In this document: positions 24,155-31,307 of the stretch, in pieces | Numbering within the stretch: position 1 is the first letter of the stretch | Layout of the letters: the number at the start of each line of letters is the position of its first letter | Assembly (NCBI RefSeq): GCF_014930365.1 | Contig: NZ_JABXWI010000005.1 | Span: 372,001 to 436,000, forward strand | Direction: 5' to 3' | From: Streptomyces caniscabiei | GTDB taxonomy: Bacteria; Actinomycetota; Actinomycetes; Streptomycetales; Streptomycetaceae | DNA length: 64,000 nt | Position numbers and translations under genes: made by a program | The notes under the pieces: model-generated | The model's input: the letters and a program-made list of their open reading frames with translations, nothing else | The model's database searches: none | What the model was told of the DNA's origin: nothing

Positions 24155-25165
24155 ATGGATCCGCTGCGTGCGCTCATCCGTACGGCCCGGATGGCACGCC
24201 ACACCTCACGGCTCGCCGTGGGGCTGCCGGCCGACGACGAGGTGCTGCTCGACGCCCCCGACGAGCGGCTCGGGCCCGCGCTGGTGGCGGCCGGCCGCGG
24301 TGACCACGCGCCCGCGGCGAAGCTGCTGGCGACCACCCGCGAGTCGGCCGAGTGGGAGAACCGCGACCGGTACGCGCTGCGGCTCGCCGCCTTCGCCCAC
24401 GCGCGCGACACATGGCTGCGGAGCTGGCACCGGGCCGCGCCGCACGACCCGGACGTCCTGCTGATCAGGGCCGAACTGGCGGTCGCCCGCGGCTGGCGCT
24501 CCCCCGCCCGGGCCGAACTGCTGCGCGAGGCCGGCCCGTTGATCACGGCGGCGGCCGAGGGCGAACCGCGCGACCCGGTGCCCTGGCGGATCGCGCTCGA
24601 CCACGCCCGGAGCACCGGCCTCGGCCACACCGCCTTCGAGCAGCTGTGGACGGAGGCGGTCCGCCGGTCCCCGCACCACTACGGCTGCCATGTCGCGGCC
24701 CTGAAGTACCTGTCCGCCGGGTGGTACGGCTCGCACGGCGAGTGCTTCGACTTCGCCGAGCGCGCCGCCGGGGACGCGCTCCCCGGGTCCCTCGTCCGGG
24801 CCCTGCCGGTGCGGGCGGCCTTCGCGTACCTCGCCGACGGCGGCGGGGCGGCGATCCCGCGCGCGCGTCTGGACCGGGCGGCGGACGGCGCGATCGCGCT
24901 CTCCGCCGAGTACGGGCCCGGCGACCCGTGGCCGGCCGAGGTCCGCAACCTGCTCACCTACGTCCTGGTCCGGCTGGAGCGCTGGTCGGACGCCCTGGCC
25001 CAGCTGCGCATGATCGGCCCGTACGCCACGTCGTTCCCCTGGGACCGGGTGTCGGACGATCCGCTGGGCCAGTTCCTCCAGCTGCGGGACGGCGTACGGC
25101 TGGAGGTGGCGTGCTCGATCCCGCTGCGCGGACGGCCGAAGAGGCCCGAGCGGGGCGAAGGGTAG
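24155..25165 (+). CDS. Hypothetical helical protein (TPR-like), conserved in Streptomyces
   Basis: This 336-aa protein starts at ATG 24155 behind AAAGGGGGCCAGG. It is rich in Ala, Arg and Leu and appears entirely helical, with regularly spaced helices such as APAAKLLATTRESAEW, YALRLAAFAHARDTWLRSW and RALPVRAAFAYLADGG, as in tetratricopeptide-like domains. No signal peptide, membrane segment or catalytic motif is seen. The similar stretch LRSWHRAAPHDPDVLLIRAE recalls uncharacterised Streptomyces proteins, and I know no function. The 170 bases before it, after the beta-helix gene, hold nothing recognisable. Confidence 0.78.
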   Translation: MDPLRALIRTARMARHTSRLAVGLPADDEVLLDAPDERLGPALVAAGRGDHAPAAKLLATTRESAEWENRDRYALRLAAFAHARDTWLRSWHRAAPHDPDVLLIRAELAVARGWRSPARAELLREAGPLITAAAEGEPRDPVPWRIALDHARSTGLGHTAFEQLWTEAVRRSPHHYGCHVAALKYLSAGWYGSHGECFDFAERAAGDALPGSLVRALPVRAAFAYLADGGGAAIPRARLDRAADGAIALSAEYGPGDPWPAEVRNLLTYVLVRLERWSDALAQLRMIGPYATSFPWDRVSDDPLGQFLQLRDGVRLEVACSIPLRGRPKRPERGEG

Positions 25166-25221
25166 CTCCCGGCGGAGGTCACCAAACGAGTACGGACGAA
25201 CACGTCCGCCCCGACGACCAT

Positions 25222-25235
25222 TAGGCTCTGGCCTC
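25222..25235 (+). promoter_or_regulatory. Leaderless promoter -10 box of the Lon-domain protein gene
   Basis: TAGGCT at 25222-25227 ends 8 bases before the GTG at 25236, and no Shine-Dalgarno sequence is present. This arrangement predicts a transcript starting at the initiation codon. Confidence 0.55.
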
Positions 25236-25976
25236 GTGACCACCGTCCGGCTGCCGCTCTTCCCCCTGAACTCGGTGTTGTACCCGGGGCTCGTGCTTCC
25301 TCTGAACATCTTCGAGGAGCGCTATCGCGCCATGATGCGCGAGTTGCTGAAGACCCCCGAGGACCAACCCCGCCGCTTCGCCGTGGTCGCCATCCGCGAC
25401 GGCCACGAGGTCGCGCCGAGCGCCCCGGGCATGCCGGATCCGACGGCACTGCCCGACCGGGGCCCCACGGCGGGCTTCGGCGAGGAACCCACGAAGGCGT
25501 TCCACTCCGTGGGCTGCATCGCGGACGCGGCCACCATCCGGGAGCGCGACAACGGCACGTACGAGGTCCTCGCGACCGGTACCACCCGCGTGCGCCTGCT
25601 CTCGGTGGACACCACGGGTCCGTTCCTGGTGGCGGACCTGGAGGAACTGCCGGAGGACGCGGGCGACGAGGCGGGCGCGCTCGCCGAGGGCGTCCTGCGG
25701 GCGTTCCGCCAGTACCAGAAGCGGCTCGCGGGCGCCCGGGAGCGCTCGCTGTCGACGGGCGCGGACCTGCCCGACGAGCCGGCCGTCGTCTCGTACCTGG
25801 TCGCGGCGGCGATGATGCTCGACACGCCGGCCAAGCAGCGGCTCCTCCAGGCCCCCGACACGGCGTCCCGGCTGCGCGACGAACTGAGACTCCTGCGCGC
25901 CGAGTCCGCGATCATCCGTAGTCTGCCGTCGTTGCCCGCGTCGGAGCTGACGCGGAGCCCGACGAGCCTCAACTGA
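25236..25976 (+). CDS. LON peptidase substrate-binding-domain protein
   Basis: The 246-aa protein is made up of the N-terminal (PUA-like) domain of Lon protease without ATPase or peptidase domains. It begins with LPLFPLNSVLYPGLVLPLNIFEERY, the signature of this domain, followed by FHSVGCIADAATIRERDNGTYEVLATGTTRVRLL. A helical second half contains VVSYLVAAAMMLDTPAKQRLLQ and DTASRLRDELRLLRAE. In bacteria such stand-alone domains may be protein-quality-control adaptors, but no role is proven. YbaK follows 17 bases later, so the two genes are probably co-transcribed. Confidence 0.93.
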   Translation: MTTVRLPLFPLNSVLYPGLVLPLNIFEERYRAMMRELLKTPEDQPRRFAVVAIRDGHEVAPSAPGMPDPTALPDRGPTAGFGEEPTKAFHSVGCIADAATIRERDNGTYEVLATGTTRVRLLSVDTTGPFLVADLEELPEDAGDEAGALAEGVLRAFRQYQKRLAGARERSLSTGADLPDEPAVVSYLVAAAMMLDTPAKQRLLQAPDTASRLRDELRLLRAESAIIRSLPSLPASELTRSPTSLN

Positions 25977-25993
25977 CGCACACGGATAGGCCG

Positions 25994-26494
25994 ATGGCGA
26001 AGAAGTCGAAGAAGCAGCAGGCGGGCGGCACGCCCGCGACGGTGGCCCTGACGGCGGCGGGCATGGAGTACACCGTGCACGCCTACGAGCACGATCCGGC
26101 GCATCCCTCCTACGGTGAGGAGGCGGCCGAGGCGATGGGCGTGTCGCCCGAGCGGGTCTTCAAGACCCTGGTGGCGGACGTCGACGGCGCGCTCGTGGTG
26201 GCGGTCGTGCCGGTGGCGGGCTCGCTGGACCTGAAGTCGCTGGCGACGGCGGTCGGCGGCAAGCGGGCGGCGATGGCCGACCCCACGCTCGCGGAGCGCA
26301 CGACGGGCTATGTGCGGGGCGGGATCTCCCCCCTCGGCCAGCGCAAGCGGCTCCGCACGGTGCTGGACGCGTCGGCGGACGCGCACGCGACGATCTGTGT
26401 CTCGGCGGGGAGGCGGGGCCTGGAGGTCGAGCTGTCCCCGGGGGACCTCGCGAAGCTCACGGAGGCGGTGTCGGCGCGGATCGCTCGCGCGTGA
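25994..26494 (+). CDS. YbaK/EbsC-type Cys-tRNA(Pro) deacylase
   Basis: This 166-aa single-domain protein belongs to the YbaK/ProX superfamily of trans-editing enzymes that clear mischarged tRNA. Family marks are a lysine-rich N-terminus, MEYTVHAYEHDP, GVSPERVFKTLVADVDGALVVAVVPV with the conserved catalytic-site lysine, and YVRGGISPLGQRKRLRTVLD. The core starts after AGGTPATVALTAAG. The assignment to Cys-tRNA(Pro) specificity rests on overall pattern. The start at ATG 25994 is preceded by GGATAGG. Confidence 0.93.
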   Translation: MAKKSKKQQAGGTPATVALTAAGMEYTVHAYEHDPAHPSYGEEAAEAMGVSPERVFKTLVADVDGALVVAVVPVAGSLDLKSLATAVGGKRAAMADPTLAERTTGYVRGGISPLGQRKRLRTVLDASADAHATICVSAGRRGLEVELSPGDLAKLTEAVSARIARA

Positions 26495-26561
26495 CCCTCC
26501 GGGGGCGGCGCGTTTTCGGCCGCGGCCCGGAGGAGCTTCTCGCGTTTCGGCTGCGGCTCCG

Positions 26562-26728
26562 GTGGGGCTTCTCGCGCAGTTCCCCGCGCCCCTGAAAAGC
26601 AGGGGCTGCGCCCCGTGCTTTCAGCCCCGCAGCACCCGTCACCTTTCAGTCCTGCAGCGCCGTGGTCTTTCAGGCCCGCAGGGGCCTGATGCTTTCAGGG
26701 GCGCGGGGAACTGCGCGAGAAGCCCCAC
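26562..26728. repeat. Palindromic MITE-like repeat (copy 2) with 36-bp inverted arms
   Basis: Arms 26562-26597 and 26693-26728 are perfect inverted complements of 36 bases (outer end GTGGGGCTTCTCGCGCAG). The 95 bases between them hold smaller CCCGCAG/CTGCAG motifs. The element matches copy 1 at 6113-6250 over most of its length and, like it, lies between the ends of convergent genes. It may double as a terminator for YbaK and the gene at 26767. No open reading frame or transposase belongs to it. Confidence 0.88.
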
Positions 26729-26766
26729 TCACCCGCACTCGCCGACGCACCAGAACCCCCGAGCTG

Positions 26767-27426
26767 TCAGGCGCCCGAGAACTCCCGCTCGGACTCGAAC
26801 GGTTCGGGATCCCGCGGTCCGAACAGCGCCGTCAATCCGAGGTGCACCAGCAACCCCGCGAACGGCCACGCCAGTAGCGCCCCCTTCGCCCCGAGCTTCA
26901 GCGGCGCCGAGAACGTCACGCCCTGCCCGACCTCCTTCGCCCGCGCGGCGACATCCGTCCCGGGTCCGAGCCACACCCCGAGCCGCCACGCGACCACGGC
27001 CCCGAGCAGCCCGCCGACCAGGAGCGCCACGACGAGCGGCACCCCGCCACGCCGGCGCAGCAGGAAGACGACCAGCGCGCTCAGCGCACCCGCGCCCAGG
27101 GCCAGCAGGGTGAACGTCCCGTCGACACCCACGGCCTGCTCGCCCTCGGTGTCCTTGAAGTAGACCGCCGACCCGTCGGAGACGAGCGGCACATGCGGCG
27201 CGAGCCACCACCACAGGACGCCCAGCACCGCGCCGCCGAGCAGCGCCATGACCACGGTGACGACGGCGGCCTCGATCACCTCGGTCCGGAGCCCGGGGCC
27301 GGCCGGCGGCTTCTCCGGCCCGTACCAGGGTTCCGCGTCGCCCCCGCCGCTGGTGGGCGGCGGAGCCCAGGGGTCGTTCGGGGACTGGTCGTGCGGCGGC
27401 GGAGGAGGAGTCAACGGTGCGGTCAC
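26767..27426 (-). CDS. Proline-rich-N-terminus membrane protein, possibly DUF2567
   Basis: The 219-aa protein has a proline-rich cytoplasmic N-terminus (MTAPLTPPPPPHDQ) and four hydrophobic helices: AAVVTVVMALLGGAVLGVLWWWL, FTLLALGAGALSALVVFLL, VPLVVALLVGGLLGAVVAWRLG and ALLAWPFAGLLVHLGLTALF. The loop after helix 1 reads PHVPLVSDGSAVYFKDTEGEQAVG. The pattern resembles actinobacterial DUF2567 membrane proteins, but this is only a weak match from memory. GTG 27426 is the start, 34 bases after the ABC permease gene ends. Function unknown. Confidence 0.75.
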   Translation of the reverse strand: MTAPLTPPPPPHDQSPNDPWAPPPTSGGGDAEPWYGPEKPPAGPGLRTEVIEAAVVTVVMALLGGAVLGVLWWWLAPHVPLVSDGSAVYFKDTEGEQAVGVDGTFTLLALGAGALSALVVFLLRRRGGVPLVVALLVGGLLGAVVAWRLGVWLGPGTDVAARAKEVGQGVTFSAPLKLGAKGALLAWPFAGLLVHLGLTALFGPRDPEPFESEREFSGA

Positions 27427-27460
27427 TCTGCCATCGTGCCAGGCCCGGCCGCGCGCCGCG

Positions 27461-28285
27461 TCACCGGACGGCGGCCCGCCGGTACGCCCAGGTGGCGACG
27501 GCGAGCGAGACGCCCCCGACCCCCGCGCACACGGCGAGGTCGCCGAGCACGAACGCCCAGTCGGGGTTCGGCCCGAAGGTCCGGGCGAGGGCCTCCACGC
27601 CGTACGTCGACGGCAGCAGGTCCCGGGCGAACTGGACGAAGCCCGGCATCCGGTCGGCCGGCAGCACGCCCAGCAGCAGCGCCGCCGACATGCCGAGCTG
27701 CCCGAGCACGGTGGCCAGCTCCGGGCGCGGGGCGAGCAGCCCCAGCGCGGCGCCCAGTCCGGCGAGCGCGGCCCCGGCGAGCGGGATCACGGCGGCGAGC
27801 ACCCAGAGATGGGTCAGTGGCAGCCCGAAGAGCACACAGCCGAAGACGGCGGTCACGACGGTCCCCGGCACGGTGAAGGAGGCGTACGCCCCGGCCGCGC
27901 CCAGCACCACGGCGGCCGGCGGCACCGGCAGCGTCGCGTAGTGGTCGAGTCCGCCGCTGGACCGCAGCTGCCCGAAGTACTGGGCCAGCAGGTTCAGTGC
28001 GACGAAGGCGACGACGAGCACCGACGAACCGGCGACCACGGCGTGCGCCTCGGCCCCGCCGTCCACCACACCGCGCATCAGGATCATGATCCCGATCGAC
28101 TGGAAGGTGGCGACGAACAGCAGCGGGATCCGTGCGACCCGCGCCCGGGACAGCTGCGCCCGGTACACCGCGCAGAGCGACGGCCACAGGCGCGCGCGGG
28201 GCCCGAGCTCGGCGGCTCCGCGCTCCACGCGCTCCTCCACCGCCAGGGCCTTGCCCGGCAGGATCTCGGCGGGTACGACACTCAC
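27461..28285 (-). CDS. ABC-2 type transporter permease
   Basis: This 274-aa membrane protein has about six hydrophobic helices (for example IPLLFVATFQSIGIMILM, SSVLVVAFVALNLLAQYFG, GAALAGLGAALGLLAP, LGQLGMSAALLLGVLP). It ends with ALARTFGPNPDWAFVLGDLAVCAGVGGVSLAVATWAYRRA as in ABC-2 export permeases. The GTG start at 28285 has GAGGAG about 9 bases upstream. It lies 106 bases downstream of an ATP-binding gene in the same orientation, so the two form an exporter. The cargo cannot be inferred from sequence. Confidence 0.9.
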   Translation of the reverse strand: MSVVPAEILPGKALAVEERVERGAAELGPRARLWPSLCAVYRAQLSRARVARIPLLFVATFQSIGIMILMRGVVDGGAEAHAVVAGSSVLVVAFVALNLLAQYFGQLRSSGGLDHYATLPVPPAAVVLGAAGAYASFTVPGTVVTAVFGCVLFGLPLTHLWVLAAVIPLAGAALAGLGAALGLLAPRPELATVLGQLGMSAALLLGVLPADRMPGFVQFARDLLPSTYGVEALARTFGPNPDWAFVLGDLAVCAGVGGVSLAVATWAYRRAAVR

Positions 28286-28391
28286 GTCGAGCTGCTCCTC
28301 TTCGCTTCGGCTGTCGCCCAGTTTCGTACGGCTGCGGCAGCCACGTCGTTCACCTTCGCACCGACTGTTCTCCGGCCCACGCCCGCGTCCC

Positions 28392-29417
28392 TCACCCCTT
28401 GACCAGTCCCTGGGCGCTGCCCGCGCTGCCGCCGAGCGCCAGGTAGACGTCCTCCAGGCTCGGCGTGGCGAGGGTGAAGTCGTCGAGCGCCACGAAGGCG
28501 GCGCCCCCGGTCACGGTGGCCACCACGGCACGCGCCTCCTCGGGGGCGAGCCGGAGCGTCCAGCGGCGCCCGGACTCCACCGCGCGCGGGCGCAGGGCGG
28601 CGACCTCGGGCACGTCCAGCGGGGCCTTCTCGCGCCACACCAGGTCGACCCGCACCTCGCCCGCGACCTGCTCCTTCAGCCCGGCCGGCGTGTCGCAGGC
28701 GATGACCCGGCCCTGGTCGAGGACGGCGACCCGGTCGAGCACGGTCTCGGCCTCGATGACGTTGTGGGTGACCAGCAGCACGGTGGCGCCGGACTCGGCA
28801 CGCCGCCGGTCGACGGCGGCCCACACGGCGCGCCGGGCCACCGGGTCCATCCCGCTGGTGGGCTCGTCGAGCACGAGCAGCGGGCGCTCCCCGACGAGCG
28901 CGGTGGCGAAGCAGGCGAGCCGTCGCTGTCCGCCGGACAGCTTCTTCAGCGGGCGCGCGGCGAGCCCGGTCAGTCCCAGTTCCTCCAGCACCGCGTCCCG
29001 CTCGGCCCGCGCCCGCCGGACGTCCAGCCCGCGCAGCCGTCCGGTGGTCTCGGCGGCGAGCGCCACGGTCAGCTCGTCGAGGGCGGTGGACTCCTGGCCC
29101 AGATAGGCGAGGATCCGGGCGGCCCGCTCCGGGTGCCGCACGATGTCGTGGCCCAGGATCTCGACGGTGCCGTCGTCGGGCCGCATCAGCCCGGTCATCT
29201 GCCGTACGAGGGTGGTCTTGCCCGCTCCGTTGGGTCCGAGCAGGCCGAAGATCTCGCCGCGCCGGACCTCCAGCGCCACCGCGTCGTTGGCCCGCACCTC
29301 GGGGGTCCCCGGCGTCCCGCGCCGTCCCCGGGTCGCCGGATAGGTCTTGGTGAGCCCCCGCACAGCGCACACGACATCCCCACCATGCCGGACCGCCTGT
29401 GCCGTACGCGTACTCAC
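28392..29417 (-). CDS. ABC transporter ATP-binding protein (ABC-2 exporter, DrrA-like)
   Basis: The 341-aa ATPase has Walker A GLLGPNGAGKTTL, the Q-loop in YLGQEST, the signature KLSGGQRRLACFATALV, Walker B PLLVLDEPTSGMDP and the switch histidine in LLVTHNVIEAE. Length and C-terminal extension resemble multidrug/daunorubicin-type exporter ATPases. The GTG at 29417 is preferred over the ATG at 29465, because a TAGGCT box ends 8 bases before it. The permease gene follows. Natural substrates are unknown. Confidence 0.93.
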   Translation of the reverse strand: MSTRTAQAVRHGGDVVCAVRGLTKTYPATRGRRGTPGTPEVRANDAVALEVRRGEIFGLLGPNGAGKTTLVRQMTGLMRPDDGTVEILGHDIVRHPERAARILAYLGQESTALDELTVALAAETTGRLRGLDVRRARAERDAVLEELGLTGLAARPLKKLSGGQRRLACFATALVGERPLLVLDEPTSGMDPVARRAVWAAVDRRRAESGATVLLVTHNVIEAETVLDRVAVLDQGRVIACDTPAGLKEQVAGEVRVDLVWREKAPLDVPEVAALRPRAVESGRRWTLRLAPEEARAVVATVTGGAAFVALDDFTLATPSLEDVYLALGGSAGSAQGLVKG

Positions 29418-29431
29418 GAGGAACGAGCCTA
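29418..29431 (-). promoter_or_regulatory. Leaderless promoter -10 box of the ABC ATPase gene
   Basis: On the minus strand TAGGCT (29431-29426) is followed by 8 bases and then the GTG at 29417. No Shine-Dalgarno sequence is present. Confidence 0.55.
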
Positions 29432-29472
29432 AGGGGTCGGGGGCTCGGTTTTTCCGCCGGGTCACCCCAGCT

Positions 29473-29510
29473 GCGCCCCTAAGGGGCGCGGGGAACGGCG
29501 CGACCAGCCA
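29473..29510. repeat. Partial copy of the palindromic intergenic repeat
   Basis: GCGCCCCT-A-AGGGGCGC is a 17-base palindrome at 29473-29489 and continues as GGGGAACGGCGCGACCAGCC. This matches one arm of the elements at 6113 and 26562. It lies upstream of the ABC ATPase gene and downstream of the NYN gene. Confidence 0.65.
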
Positions 29511-29561
29511 CGATGAACGCGCGCCCGCCCACGAACAGGAGCCCCCGAGCTACCAGGCGCC

Positions 29562-30785
29562 CTACCGCTCCCCCGCCGGCGCGTGCTCGACCCCGGTCCG
29601 CACATCGATCTCCCGCCAGAACCCGGCCCGGATCGCGTACCGGTCGTGCTCGTCGATCTGGTCGTCCTTGTGCGCGAGCAGCCCGAACCGGGCGGCGTAG
29701 CGCAGCAGCTCCCCGTCCACCCGGTGCGGCACCCGCGGATACATCCCCGACAGCTTCTGCAGATGCGACTGGTCGGTCAGCCGGGCCATCCACCGCCGGG
29801 CGAACACCTGTCCGACCTCGAAGGGGTCGCCGCCCACGGTCGTGATGTCCTCCTCCCGATCGGCCCACCGCTGCTCCGCCGACGTCAGCTGCGCCAGCGT
29901 CGGCATCGCCGCGGCCTCCGGCGGCTCCGCGGCGCCCCCGGGCCGGTCCACCCAGCCCTTGTCGGAGGACCACCTGAGGGTGGCGGTGGCCGGATGCTGC
30001 ACGGCGTGGGCCCCGGGCCCGCGCATCGCCGCCAGGTCCTTCGGCGTCGGTACGCCCTTGGGGGCGGACGCCCGCTCCTCGCTGCCGTTGCGCGCGGCAC
30101 CGGCCGCCGAGGTGTGCTCGGGCTCTCCGGGTGCCCGCTCGGCGGCCGCCGCGAGCGCCGACTCGGGCAGCGGGGCCGACAGGATCGCGGCGATCTCCGG
30201 CCGCGGCACCGGCTGGGGCGCGCAGACCCCGCCGAGGTCCTTGGCCCGCACGGCCTTGGTGATCCACATCCGGTCGAGCACCCGCCGCTCGTCGGCCTCG
30301 GCCACCAGGTCCTCGGACTGGTTGTAGTCGCCGTCGGCAGCCTGCACCGCCCACAGGTGGACGGCGACGCCGTGCTCCTTGGCGGCCATCATGCCCGGCA
30401 GCAGATCCCCGTCGCCGGTCACGAGGACCACGTCGGAGCAGGCGCGGTTGCGGGCCAGCTCGGTCAGTTCGGCGTGCATGGCGGCGTCCACGCCCTTCTG
30501 CGCCCAGCGTCCGTCGCTGCGGGTCAGCGCGCCGAGCCGGACGGTCACCCGGGGCATCACGCGCAGCCTGCGGTGCTCGGGCTGCGGAACGCGGTCGGGG
30601 GCGCCGTCGAACCAGTAGATGCGCAGCAACGGCCGTTCGGTGTCGGCCTCGGCGCGCTCGCGCAGCCCCTGGATGAGGGCGGCGTGATCGACGGTGATGC
30701 GGGAGCGGGAGGGTTCCCCGGCGAGGAGGCTGGCGGCCGCGCCGAGCAGATACCCGGCGTCCACCAGGACGATGCAGCGGTCCAC
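29562..30785 (-). CDS. NYN-domain (PIN-like) putative ribonuclease
   Basis: The 407-aa protein opens with a NYN domain: RCIVLVDAGYLLGAAAS with the first acidic residue, RIYWFDGAP, KGVDAAMHAELTELA, and VVLVTGDGDLLPGMMAAKEHG carrying the catalytic-type aspartates near residue 130. Such domains cleave RNA with Mg2+. A low-complexity Ala/Pro linker (about 200-290) and a second domain beginning LAQLTSAEQRWADREEDITT follow. GTG 30785 is chosen because GAGGG lies 8 bases upstream. The target RNA is unknown. Confidence 0.85.
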   Translation of the reverse strand: MDRCIVLVDAGYLLGAAASLLAGEPSRSRITVDHAALIQGLRERAEADTERPLLRIYWFDGAPDRVPQPEHRRLRVMPRVTVRLGALTRSDGRWAQKGVDAAMHAELTELARNRACSDVVLVTGDGDLLPGMMAAKEHGVAVHLWAVQAADGDYNQSEDLVAEADERRVLDRMWITKAVRAKDLGGVCAPQPVPRPEIAAILSAPLPESALAAAAERAPGEPEHTSAAGAARNGSEERASAPKGVPTPKDLAAMRGPGAHAVQHPATATLRWSSDKGWVDRPGGAAEPPEAAAMPTLAQLTSAEQRWADREEDITTVGGDPFEVGQVFARRWMARLTDQSHLQKLSGMYPRVPHRVDGELLRYAARFGLLAHKDDQIDEHDRYAIRAGFWREIDVRTGVEHAPAGER

Positions 30786-31029
30786 GCGATCCACCCTCTT
30801 TCCGGGAGGTTTGCTTCGGGCTTCCTTCGAGTCTGCCCGACCGCGCGGAGGTTAACGGCCGGAACTCGATCTTCGGCGTGGCGTATCCGGGCGCGCGCCC
30901 CCTCTGCCGCGACCCGTGGTGCGACAACTCTCGTCACGGACGGTGATTTTCCGAAATGCGTACCTTGTCATGCTATGTGAGTCTGGTCGCGGCCCTGGCC
31001 CCTAGATCCCCCACAGGAGGCAGATCACC

Positions 31030-31194
31030 ATGGCCAAGAACAAGAAGCAGGACCGTAAGCAGCCGCAGTCCGAGCGTGGTCAGCAGCAGGCCCAGCAGTC
31101 CTCGCTGGAGTCGCAGGCCGAGCAGCGCGCGACCCAGGTGACGCCCGGCGACATGGCCCGCAAGGGCCGGCAGAAGCGCTTCGGTCACAACTGA
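31030..31194 (+). CDS. 54-aa basic, glutamine-rich small protein
   Basis: ATG 31030 has a strong ribosome-binding site (AGGAGG, 9 bases upstream) and the frame ends at TGA 31192-31194. The protein begins MAKNKKQDRKQPQSERGQQQ and ends with ARKGRQKRFGHN. It is highly charged with no hydrophobic core, so it is probably disordered or bound to nucleic acid or ribosomes. A perfect 18-bp terminator hairpin follows 33 bases later. I recognise it as a small conserved Streptomyces protein without known function. Confidence 0.8.
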   Translation: MAKNKKQDRKQPQSERGQQQAQQSSLESQAEQRATQVTPGDMARKGRQKRFGHN

Positions 31195-31227
31195 CATCTG
31201 CGTAAAGGCTGTTGCAGCCCAGGTACA

Positions 31228-31267
31228 CGCGAGGGGCGCATCCGGAACACCGGATGCGCCCCTCGCG
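31228..31267. terminator. Perfect 18-bp hairpin between convergent genes
   Basis: CGCGAGGGGCGCATCCGG and its exact complement are separated by AACA. The hairpin separates the 54-aa protein gene from dnaE, which ends at 31308 on the other strand. It can terminate both transcripts. Confidence 0.9.
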
Positions 31268-31307
31268 CGTTCACGCCTGCCGGACCCCGCGGCCCGCGCG
31301 GATCCGC

